From contig OY770021.1 of the NCBI GenBank assembly GCA_963669315.1, forward strand, positions 3,038,001 through 3,102,000: a stretch of DNA of 64,000 nucleotides, in the 5' to 3' direction. How positions within the stretch are numbered: the stretch's first letter is position 1; each line of letters begins with the position of its first letter. The translations under genes and the position numbers were made by a program. This stretch comes from SZUA-547 sp963669315. Lineage in GTDB: Bacteria; Pseudomonadota; Alphaproteobacteria; Rhodobacterales; Rhodobacteraceae. The notes beneath the pieces are model-generated. The model made no database searches. It had not been told where the DNA came from and was given only the letters and a program-made list of their open reading frames with translations. This document shows, in pieces, positions 26,573-37,800 of the stretch.

Positions 26573-28843
26573 ATGGCGAAGTTGGGTCGAAAGTTCCATA
26601 CCGTTCCGGCCGCTGTCGCGTTCTTTGTGACGGCGTTTATGATTCTTTTCACCACTGTTCGGCCGCAGATACTGCACGATGCGGATGAGAGATTATTTGA
26701 CCAGTTCCAAGTCGTGAAGCCGCGCGCATTCGATCCGGCTGGGGTAGTGAGAATTGTTGATATTGACGAGGAGTCGCTCAACGAGTTGGGCCAATGGCCA
26801 TGGCCTCGCAGTTACCTGGCCGAGCTTGTAGAGCGTCTAACTGATGCCGGAGCTGCGGCGATCGCCTTCGATATCATGTTTGCGGAAGCCGACCGTACGT
26901 CTCCGAAACAGATCAGCGAAGGGTGGATGCGGTTTCGCCCAGGTTTCATCTCTCTGGGTGGTGAAAACGAAAGCCCTTCGCTTGAATTGGGCGCCATAGA
27001 ACGTCTTCCGGATCATGATGAGATGTTTGCTGATGCTCTAAAGAACAGCGCCGTAGTGCTAGGCGCGTTTTTGACGGGCGAGAACAATGATGTGAGGCCG
27101 CCAGTGAAGGCCGGTATTTCGGTTCAAGGCAGCGACTCCAGAGCGGCGCTGGTCAGTTTCGGCGGGTCCGTGGCGAATATCGAGATCCTCGCCTCAGCGG
27201 CGTCCGGCATCGGCTCCGTCAGTCTTACCCCGCACGAAGGCGATATTGTCAGACGGGTTTCGATCTTCTCGAGGATAGGCGAGGATATCGTGCCTGCGCT
27301 CTCTGTCGAAGCGTTGCGCGTTGCGCAACAAGCGGGCAGCTATATCCTTCGATCTACCGACGCCAGTGGAGAGATCACGGTTGGGCAAGAGCCCTCCGTC
27401 GCCAGTATGCGGGTGGGGCAGCTTGTCGTCCCGCTGGATCACGACGGCGCGGTTCGAGTGCGATATGCAGGGCATCGGCCCGATCGGTTTTTCTCGGCAA
27501 AGGATATTCTGGCGGGCCCGTCGCTGCGCGAAGACATTTCGAATGGAGTAGCGGGCCGGATACTTCTCGTCGGGGCCAGCGCGGCGGGCCTTCGCGATCT
27601 TGTTGCAACTCCAATTTCGGTCTCTGTGCCGGGCGTCGAGGTCCATGCCGAAGTCATAGAGCAAATCGTGGAGAATGAATTCTTCACCCGGCCAGACTGG
27701 GCGCACGGATTAGAGTTGCTCTTGGTCGTCGGACTTTCCCTTTTTTCGTGCCTATTCCTCGCGCTTAATTGGCAGGTGATAGGCTTAGGCTTTTCAGTGG
27801 TGTCAATGTGGGGAACAATCGCTGTCTGCTGGTTCATGTTCAGTCAAAATAATCTGTTGATCAGTCCTATCATGCCAAGCGCCGCGGCCGGCGGCACCTA
27901 TCTCTTGGGAACCGTCGCCAGCTTTTTTGAAGCAGAGCAGAGGCGCAGAGGCATCACTCGCCAATTCGAACACTTCGTTTCGCCAGAAGTCATCAAGGAA
28001 ATCTCGCTAGATCCCGAGCGCCACATGACTCCCGGCGGCGATCGGCGGGAGCTTTCAGTCTTTTTTCTGGACGTCCGTGGATTTTCAACGATTACGGAAA
28101 CCATGACGCCCGAACAGGTGGTTCAGTTCGTCAACAGCCTACTCACGCCAATTACCGACGAAATCCTCGAATGCGAAGGCACCGTTGATAAGTACATGGG
28201 CGATGCCGTGATGGCGTTTTGGAATGCGCCGCGGCGGACGGAAGAGATGGAAAACAAGGCGGTGGAAGCTGCACTGCGATGCCTCAACGCAGTTGATGAG
28301 TTGAATATCGAATTCAAGACGCTCGGCATGCCGCGTGTGAAAGTAGGGATCGGCATCAATACCGGCCATTGCTCGGTCGGCAACATGGGCTCCAGTCGGC
28401 GTCTTGCCTATTCCTGCGTTGGCGATCCGGTAAACCTTGCATCCCGGCTAGAGGGTTTGACCAAGATATATGGAGTCGAGATCCTAACTGGGAACCGGAC
28501 AGCGAGCGCCGCGACGAAATTCGCTTCATTGGAGTTGGATCTGGTCGCTGTCAAAGGTCGACAACAGCCGGAACGAGTGTGGACGGTTGCCGGTGATGCG
28601 GCTCTGAAGGACTCACCCGAATTCATCGAAGTTCGGGATACTCTCGGCGCCGCGAGATCTCACTATTTGAGGAAAGAGTGGGATGCTGCGCTGCGGATGT
28701 TTGAAAAACTCTACAATCAAAATCCTATCGGCAGGTTCAACCCGCAACCTCTGTGCAATTGCTTTGGCGAGCGCATAATCGAGCTACGGCGTAGAAATCT
28801 GGGCGAGGATTGGGCAGGCGTATTTCGAGCGACTGAAAAGTGA
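26573..28843 (+). CDS. CHASE2-domain class III adenylate/guanylate cyclase
   Basis: The 756-residue protein has an N-terminal membrane helix (about 12-30), a large extracytoplasmic CHASE2 sensory domain (about 40-370, with VRIVDIDEESLNELGQWPWPR and a DIMFAEADR motif), three membrane helices (about 379-450), and a C-terminal cyclase domain (about 489-680). The metal-binding aspartates are in FFLDVRGFSTI and GDAVMAFWNAP, and GIGINTGHCSVGNMG and CVGDPVNLASRLEG are conserved. It should make cAMP (or cGMP) in response to a periplasmic or membrane signal. It is divergent from the FecR/Slam-like operon and convergent with the giant RTX gene, ending 15 bp from it. A strong ribosome site supports the ATG. 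Confidence 0.9.
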   Translation: MAKLGRKFHTVPAAVAFFVTAFMILFTTVRPQILHDADERLFDQFQVVKPRAFDPAGVVRIVDIDEESLNELGQWPWPRSYLAELVERLTDAGAAAIAFDIMFAEADRTSPKQISEGWMRFRPGFISLGGENESPSLELGAIERLPDHDEMFADALKNSAVVLGAFLTGENNDVRPPVKAGISVQGSDSRAALVSFGGSVANIEILASAASGIGSVSLTPHEGDIVRRVSIFSRIGEDIVPALSVEALRVAQQAGSYILRSTDASGEITVGQEPSVASMRVGQLVVPLDHDGAVRVRYAGHRPDRFFSAKDILAGPSLREDISNGVAGRILLVGASAAGLRDLVATPISVSVPGVEVHAEVIEQIVENEFFTRPDWAHGLELLLVVGLSLFSCLFLALNWQVIGLGFSVVSMWGTIAVCWFMFSQNNLLISPIMPSAAAGGTYLLGTVASFFEAEQRRRGITRQFEHFVSPEVIKEISLDPERHMTPGGDRRELSVFFLDVRGFSTITETMTPEQVVQFVNSLLTPITDEILECEGTVDKYMGDAVMAFWNAPRRTEEMENKAVEAALRCLNAVDELNIEFKTLGMPRVKVGIGINTGHCSVGNMGSSRRLAYSCVGDPVNLASRLEGLTKIYGVEILTGNRTASAATKFASLELDLVAVKGRQQPERVWTVAGDAALKDSPEFIEVRDTLGAARSHYLRKEWDAALRMFEKLYNQNPIGRFNPQPLCNCFGERIIELRRRNLGEDWAGVFRATEK

Positions 28844-28858
28844 CGGAACGACGGACGG

Positions 28859-31800
28859 CTAAATGAAGATAAAGTCGCTCTCGTCGATCTGTGAGGAATC
28901 GACGCCCAGAAGCAGCATGTGCTCGCCGTTTCCGGAGACGATTTCCGTATCACCGCCATTGAAGGACTGAATGCTCAGGTCCTCCCACGCGAAACCGGAT
29001 ACAGAGATGAGGTCCACGCCCGTTTCAAAATCATCGACAATATCGACGCCCATACCGCCCGAGAAAACGAAGCGGTCAGATCCGCCGCCGCCGACCAAAC
29101 GATCATTCCCTGCTCCGCCGTTTAGCGAGTCGCTGCCGTCATAGCCGAAGAGCACGTCATCTCCGGAGCCGCCAGTCATGGAGTTGTCGCCCGCGGTTCC
29201 AAATATGGTGTCGTCGCCGCCGCTTCCAGAATAGTTACTATTTGTTGACGCAAAGGGATTGCTGCCAGAGGAGCTTGTTCCAGTCCCAGCGAGATTACCG
29301 GAGATGTTGATTTCGGCTTCAATTGTTCCGTCAAATCCGACGTCTATCTGGATCAATCCGCCGCCGACCACTAGCTGGGCGGCCAACACGTTTCCGCTTT
29401 CGTCGAGAACTCCGATAACATCGTTCGACCGGAAGTCTAATATTGTGTCTCCATCAAGTTCAGCCACCGTTCCCCAAAGCTGGTCGCTGCCGATCACAGG
29501 GTCGCCGTTCTGCAATGCCGCCTCTGTACCGAAAATGATTGTATCGGCGCCGAGCCCCGACCTGATGATATCACCGCCCTCGCCGCCAATAATTGTATCG
29601 ACCCCATCGCCGCCACCGATGAGGTCATTGCCTGCGCCGCCATCAATTGTCAGTTCTCTTGTTTCATCGGCTATTCCGACAAGCAGGCTGTTGGCGCCTC
29701 CTGAACCGGTTATGAAGCTAAGCTGATCTGCGTTGACCACGGTGAGCGAAACGGTCGCCGTGTCAGTTCCGCCGTTACCGTCGGCGATGGTGTATGCGAA
29801 GCTGTCAGTTCCGGTGAATCCTGCATTTGGGGTGTAGGTGATGGTGCCGTCGCCATTAATGATTGCCACCCCGTTCGCGCCCTGGCCTAAAGCGGAGATT
29901 GTTAGCGGGTCATCGTTAGGATCGCTGTCATTCACCAAAACCATGATTGCGGCCGAACTACTCTCCGCCACGACCACGCTGTCATTGGACGCGACCGGCG
30001 GATCGTTCTCGACCAGGTCGGTCACGGTCACCGCGATGGCCTGGGTGTCGGTGAGGCCGCCGCTGTCGGTGACGGTGACCTGGACCTCGTAGACATTGTC
30101 GGTGTCCGCGTCGGCCGGGGCCTCGAAATCCGGGGCGGCGGCGAAGGTCAGCACGCCGGAGTTCGGATCGATGGCGAAGGCGGCGGAATCGGACCCGCCG
30201 GAGATGGCGAAGACGAGGCCGGCGCCCTCGCTGTCGAGATCGTCGGAGGCCTGGACGTCGATCACCGCGGTCTGGTTCTCGGCGACCGAGACGGTGTCGG
30301 TGCTGTCGATGGCGGGCGGATCGTTCTCGACCAGGTCGGTCACGGTCACCGCGATGGCCTGGGTGTCGGTGAGCCCGCCGCTGTCGGTGACGGTGACCTG
30401 GACCTCGTAGACATTGTCGGTGTCCGCGTCGGCCGGGGCCTCGAAATCCGGGGCGGCGGCGAAGGTCAGCACGCCGGAGTTCGGATCGATGGCGAAGGCG
30501 GCGGAATCGGACCCGCCGGAGATGGCGAAGACGAGGCCGGCGCCCTCGCTGTCGAGATCGTCGGAGGCCTGGACGTCGATCACCGCGGTCTGGTTCTCGG
30601 CGACCGAGACGGTGTCGGTGCTGTCGATGGCGGGCGGATCGTTCTCGACCAGGTCGGTCACGGTCACCGCGATGGCCTGGGTGTCGGTGAGGCCGCCGCT
30701 GTCGGTGACGGTGACCTGGACCTCGTAGACATTGTCGGTGTCCGCGTCGGCCGGGGCCTCGAAATCCGGGGCGGCGGCGAAGGTCAGCACGCCGGAGTTC
30801 GGATCGATGGCGAAGGCGGCGGAATCGGACCCGCCGGAGATGGCGAAGACGAGGCCGGCGCCCTCGCTGTCGAGATCGTCGGAGGCCTGGACGTCGATCA
30901 CCGCGGTCTGGTTCTCGGCGACCGAGACGGTGTCGGTGCTGTCGATGGCGGGCGGATCGTTCTCGACCAGGTCGGTCACGGTCACCGCGATGGCCTGGGT
31001 GTCGGTGAGCCCGCCGCTGTCGGTGACGGTGACCTGGACCTCGTAGACATTGTCGGTGTCCGCGTCGGCCGGGGCCTCGAAATCCGGGGCGGCGGCGAAG
31101 GTCAGCACGCCGGAGTTCGGATCGATGGCGAAGGCGGCGGAATCGGACCCGCCGGAGATGGCGAAGACGAGGCCGGCGCCCTCGCTGTCGAGATCGTCGG
31201 AGGCCTGGACGTCGATCACCGCGGTCTGGTTCTCGGCGACCGAGACGGTGTCGGTGCTGTCGATGGCGGGCGGATCGTTCTCGACCAGGTCGGTCACGGT
31301 CACCGCGATGGCCTGGGTGTCGGTGAGGCCGCCGCTGTCGGTGACGGTGACCTGGACCTCGTAGACATTGTCGGTGTCCGCGTCGGCCGGGGCCTCGAAA
31401 TCCGGGGCGGCGGCGAAGGTCAGCACGCCGGAGTTCGGATCGATGGCGAAGGCGGCGGAATCGGACCCGCCGGAGATGGCGAAGACGAGGCCGGCGCCCT
31501 CGCTGTCGAGATCGTCGGAGGCCTGGACGTCGATCACCGCGGTCTGGTTCTCGGCGACCGAGACGGTGTCGGTGCTGTCGATGGCGGGCGGATCGTTCTC
31601 GACCAGGTCGGTCACGGTCACCGCGATGGCCTGGGTGTCGGTGAGGCCGCCGCTGTCGGTGACGGTGACCTGGACCTCGTAGACATTGTCGGTGTCCGCG
31701 TCGGCCGGGGCCTCGAAATCCGGGGCGGCGGCGAAGGTCAGCACGCCGGAGTTCGGATCGATGGCGAAGGCGGCGGAATCGGACCCGCCGGAGATGGCGA

Positions 31801-34800
31801 AGACGAGGCCGGCGCCCTCGCTGTCGAGATCGTCGGAGGCCTGGACGTCGATCACCGCGGTCTGGTTCTCGGCGACCGAGACGGTGTCGGTGCTGTCGAT
31901 GGCGGGCGGATCGTTCTCGACCAGGTCGGTCACGGTCACCGCGATGGCCTGGGTGTCGGTGAGGCCGCCGCTGTCGGTGACGGTGACCTGGACCTCGTAG
32001 ACATTGTCGGTGTCCGCGTCGGCCGGGGCCTCGAAATCCGGGGCGGCGGCGAAGGTCAGCACGCCGGAGTTCGGATCGATGGCGAAGGCGGCGGAATCGG
32101 ACCCGCCGGAGATGGCGAAGACGAGGCCGGCGCCCTCGCTGTCGAGATCGTCGGAGGCCTGGACGTCGATCACCGCGGTCTGGTTCTCGGCGACCGAGAC
32201 GGTGTCGGTGCTGTCGATGGCGGGCGGATCGTTCTCGACCAGGTCGGTCACGGTCACCGCGATGGCCTGGGTGTCGGTGAGGCCGCCGCTGTCGGTGACG
32301 GTGACCTGGACCTCGTAGACATTGTCGGTGTCCGCGTCGGCCGGGGCCTCGAAATCCGGGGCGGCGGCGAAGGTCAGCACGCCGGAGTTCGGATCGATGG
32401 CGAAGGCGGCGGAATCGGACCCGCCGGAGATGGCGAAGACGAGGCCGGCGCCCTCGCTGTCGAGATCGTCGGAGGCCTGGACGTCGATCACCGCGGTCTG
32501 GTTCTCGGCGACCGAGACGGTGTCGGTGCTGTCGATGGCGGGCGGATCGTTCTCGACCAGGTCGGTCACGGTCACCGCGATGGCCTGGGTGTCGGTGAGG
32601 CCGCCGCTGTCGGTGACGGTGACCTGGACCTCGTAGACATTGTCGGTGTCCGCGTCGGCCGGGGCCTCGAAATCCGGGGCGGCGGCGAAGGTCAGCACGC
32701 CGGAGTTCGGATCGATGGCGAAGGCGGCGGAATCGGACCCGCCGGAGATGGCGAAGACGAGGCCGGCGCCCTCGCTGTCGAGATCGTCGGAGGCCTGGAC
32801 GTCGATCACCGCGGTCTGGTTCTCGGCGACCGAGACGGTGTCGGTGCTGTCGATGGCGGGCGGATCGTTCTCGACCAGGTCGGTCACGGTCACCGCGATG
32901 GCCTGGGTGTCGGTGAGGCCGCCGCTGTCGGTGACGGTGACCTGGACCTCGTAGACATTGTCGGTGTCCGCGTCGGCCGGGGCCTCGAAATCCGGGGCGG
33001 CGGCGAAGGTCAGCACGCCGGAGTTCGGATCGATGGCGAAGGCGGCGGAATCGGACCCGCCGGAGATGGCGAAGACGAGGCCGGCGCCCTCGCTGTCGAG
33101 ATCGTCGGAGGCCTGGACGTCGATCACCGCGGTCTGGTTCTCGGCGACCGAGACGGTGTCGGTGCTGTCGATGGCGGGCGGATCGTTCTCGACCAGGTCG
33201 GTCACGGTCACCGCGATGGCCTGGGTGTCGGTGAGCCCGCCGCTGTCGGTGACGGTGACCTGGACCTCGTAGACATTGTCGGTGTCCGCGTCGGCCGGGG
33301 CCTCGAAATCCGGGGCGGCGGCGAAGGTCAGCACGCCGGAGTTCGGATCGATGGCGAAGGCGGCGGAATCGGACCCGCCGGAGATGGCGAAGACGAGGCC
33401 GGCGCCCTCGCTGTCGAGATCGTCGGAGGCCTGGACGTCGATCACCGCGGTCTGGTTCTCGGCGACCGAGACGGTGTCGGTGCTGTCGATGGCGGGCGGA
33501 TCGTTCTCGACCAGGTCGGTCACGGTCACCGCGATGGCCTGGGTGTCGGTGAGGCCGCCGCTGTCGGTGACGGTGACCTGGACCTCGTAGACATTGTCGG
33601 TGTCCGCGTCGGCCGGGGCCTCGAAATCCGGGGCGGCGGCGAAGGTCAGCACGCCGGAGTTCGGATCGATGGCGAAGGCGGCGGAATCGGACCCGCCGGA
33701 GATGGCGAAGACGAGGCCGGCGCCCTCGCTGTCGAGATCGTCGGAGGCCTGGACGTCGATCACCGCGGTCTGGTTCTCGGCGACCGAGACGGTGTCGGTG
33801 CTGTCGATGGCGGGCGGATCGTTCTCGACCAGGTCGGTCACGGTCACCGCGATGGCCTGGGTGTCGGTGAGGCCGCCGCTGTCGGTGACGGTGACCTGGA
33901 CCTCGTAGACATTGTCGGTGTCCGCGTCGGCCGGGGCCTCGAAATCCGGGGCGGCGGCGAAGGTCAGCACGCCGGAGTTCGGATCGATGGCGAAGGCGGC
34001 GGAATCGGACCCGCCGGAGATGGCGAAGACGAGGCCGGCGCCCTCGCTGTCGAGATCGTCGGAGGCCTGGACGTCGATCACCGCGGTCTGGTTCTCGGCG
34101 ACCGAGACGGTGTCGGTGCTGTCGATGGCGGGCGGATCGTTCTCGACCAGGTCGGTCACGGTCACCGCGATGGCCTGGGTGTCGGTGAGGCCGCCGCTGT
34201 CGGTGACGGTGACCTGGACCTCGTAGACATTGTCGGTGTCCGCGTCGGCCGGGGCCTCGAAATCCGGGGCGGCGGCGAAGGTCAGCACGCCGGAGTTCGG
34301 ATCGATGGCGAAGGCGGCGGAATCGGACCCGCCGGAGATGGCGAAGACGAGGCCGGCGCCCTCGCTGTCGAGATCGTCGGAGGCCTGGACGTCGATCACC
34401 GCGGTCTGGTTCTCGGCGACCGAGACGGTGTCGGTGCTGTCGATGGCGGGCGGATCGTTCTCGACCAGGTCGGTCACGGTCACCGCGATGGCCTGGGTGT
34501 CGGTGAGGCCGCCGCTGTCGGTGACGGTGACCTGGACCTCGTAGACATTGTCGGTGTCCGCGTCGGCCGGGGCCTCGAAATCCGGGGCGGCGGCGAAGGT
34601 CAGCACGCCGGAGTTCGGATCGATGGCGAAGGCGGCGGAATCGGACCCGCCGGAGATGGCGAAGACGAGGCCGGCGCCCTCGCTGTCGAGATCGTCGGAG
34701 GCCTGGACGTCGATCACCGCGGTCTGGTTCTCGGCGACCGAGACGGTGTCGGTGCTGTCGATGGCGGGCGGATCGTTCTCGACCAGGTCGGTCACGGTCA

Positions 34801-37800
34801 CCGCGATGGCCTGGGTGTCGGTGAGGCCGCCGCTGTCGGTGACGGTGACCTGGACCTCGTAGACATTGTCGGTGTCCGCGTCGGCCGGGGCCTCGAAATC
34901 CGGGGCGGCGGCGAAGGTCAGCACGCCGGAGTTCGGATCGATGGCGAAGGCGGCGGAATCGGACCCGCCGGAGATGGCGAAGACGAGGCCGGCGCCCTCG
35001 CTGTCGAGATCGTCGGAGGCCTGGACGTCGATCACCGCGGTCTGGTTCTCGGCGACCGAGACGGTGTCGGTGCTGTCGATGGCGGGCGGATCGTTCTCGA
35101 CCAGGTCGGTCACGGTCACCGCGATGGCCTGGGTGTCGGTGAGGCCGCCGCTGTCGGTGACGGTGACCTGGACCTCGTAGACATTGTCGGTGTCCGCGTC
35201 GGCCGGGGCCTCGAAATCCGGGGCGGCGGCGAAGGTCAGCACGCCGGAGTTCGGATCGATGGCGAAGGCGGCGGAATCGGACCCGCCGGAGATGGCGAAG
35301 ACGAGGCCGGCGCCCTCGCTGTCGAGATCGTCGGAGGCCTGGACGTCGATCACCGCGGTCTGGTTCTCGGCGACCGAGACGGTGTCGGTGCTGTCGATGG
35401 CGGGCGGATCGTTCTCGACCAGGTCGGTCACGGTCACCGCGATGGCCTGGGTGTCGGTGAGGCCGCCGCTGTCGGTGACGGTGACCTGGACCTCGTAGAC
35501 ATTGTCGGTGTCCGCGTCGGCCGGGGCCTCGAAATCCGGGGCGGCGGCGAAGGTCAGCACGCCGGAGTTCGGATCGATGGCGAAGGCGGCGGAATCGGAC
35601 CCGCCGGAGATGGCGAAGACGAGGCCGGCGCCCTCGCTGTCGAGATCGTCGGAGGCCTGGACGTCGATCACCGCGGTCTGGTTCTCGGCGACCGAGACGG
35701 TGTCGGTGCTGTCGATGGCGGGCGGATCGTTCTCGACCAGGTCGGTCACGGTCACCGCGATGGCCTGGGTGTCGGTGAGGCCGCCGCTGTCGGTGACGGT
35801 GACCTGGACCTCGTAGACATTGTCGGTGTCCGCGTCGGCCGGGGCCTCGAAATCCGGGGCGGCGGCGAAGGTCAGCACGCCGGAGTTCGGATCGATGGCG
35901 AAGGCGGCGGAATCGGACCCGCCGGAGATGGCGAAGACGAGGCCGGCGCCCTCGCTGTCGAGATCGTCGGAGGCCTGGACGTCGATCACCGCGGTCTGGT
36001 TCTCGGCGACCGAGACGGTGTCGGTGCTGTCGATGGCGGGCGGATCGTTCTCGACCAGGTCGGTCACGGTCACCGCGATGGCCTGGGTGTCGGTGAGGCC
36101 GCCGCTGTCGGTGACGGTGACCTGGACCTCGTAGACATTGTCGGTGTCCGCGTCGGCCGGGGCCTCGAAATCCGGGGCGGCGGCGAAGGTCAGCACGCCG
36201 GAGTTCGGATCGATGGCGAAGGCGGCGGAATCGGACCCGCCGGAGATGGCGAAGACGAGGCCGGCGCCCTCGCTGTCGAGATCGTCGGAGGCCTGGACGT
36301 CGATCACCGCGGTCTGGTTCTCGGCGACCGAGACGGTGTCGGTGCTGTCGATGGCGGGCGGATCGTTCTCGACCAGGTCGGTCACGGTCACCGCGATGGC
36401 CTGGGTGTCGGTGAGGCCGCCGCTGTCGGTGACGGTGACCTGGACCTCGTAGACATTGTCGGTGTCCGCGTCGGCCGGGGCCTCGAAATCCGGGGCGGCG
36501 GCGAAGGTCAGCACGCCGGAGTTCGGATCGATGGCGAAGGCGGCGGAATCGGACCCGCCGGAGATGGCGAAGACGAGGCCGGCGCCCTCGCTGTCGAGAT
36601 CGTCGGAGGCCTGGACGTCGATCACCGCGGTCTGGTTCTCGGCGACCGAGACGGTGTCGGTGCTGTCGATGGCGGGCGGATCGTTCTCGACCAGGTCGGT
36701 CACGGTCACCGCGATGGCCTGGGTGTCGGTGAGGCCGCCGCTGTCGGTGACGGTGACCTGGACCTCGTAGACATTGTCGGTGTCCGCGTCGGCCGGGGCC
36801 TCGAAATCCGGGGCGGCGGCGAAGGTCAGCACGCCGGAGTTCGGATCGATGGCGAAGGCGGCGGAATCGGACCCGCCGGAGATGGCGAAGACGAGGCCGG
36901 CGCCCTCGCTGTCGAGATCGTCGGAGGCCTGGACGTCGATCACCGCGGTCTGGTTCTCGGCGACCGAGACGGTGTCGGTGCTGTCGATGGCGGGCGGATC
37001 GTTCTCGACCAGGTCGGTCACGGTCACCGCGATGGCCTGGGTGTCGGTGAGGCCGCCGCTGTCGGTGACGGTGACCTGGACCTCGTAGACATTGTCGGTG
37101 TCCGCGTCGGCCGGGGCCTCGAAATCCGGGGCGGCGGCGAAGGTCAGCACGCCGGAGTTCGGATCGATGGCGAAGGCGGCGGAATCGGACCCGCCGGAGA
37201 TGGCGAAGACGAGGCCGGCGCCCTCGCTGTCGAGATCGTCGGAGGCCTGGACGTCGATCACCGCGGTCTGGTTCTCGGCGACCGAGACGGTGTCGGTGCT
37301 GTCGATGGCGGGCGGATCGTTCTCGACCAGGTCGGTCACGGTCACCGCGATGGCCTGGGTGTCGGTGAGGCCGCCGCTGTCGGTGACGGTGACCTGGACC
37401 TCGTAGACATTGTCGGTGTCCGCGTCGGCCGGGGCCTCGAAATCCGGGGCGGCGGCGAAGGTCAGCACGCCGGAGTTCGGATCGATGGCGAAGGCGGCGG
37501 AATCGGACCCGCCGGAGATGGCGAAGACGAGGCCGGCGCCCTCGCTGTCGAGATCGTCGGAGGCCTGGACGTCGATCACCGCGGTCTGGTTCTCGGCGAC
37601 CGAGACGGTGTCGGTGCTGTCGATGGCGGGCGGATCGTTCTCGACCAGGTCGGTCACGGTCACCGCGATGGCCTGGGTGTCGGTGAGGCCGCCGCTGTCG
37701 GTGACGGTGACCTGGACCTCGTAGACATTGTCGGTGTCCGCGTCGGCCGGGGCCTCGAAATCCGGGGCGGCGGCGAAGGTCAGCACGCCGGAGTTCGGAT

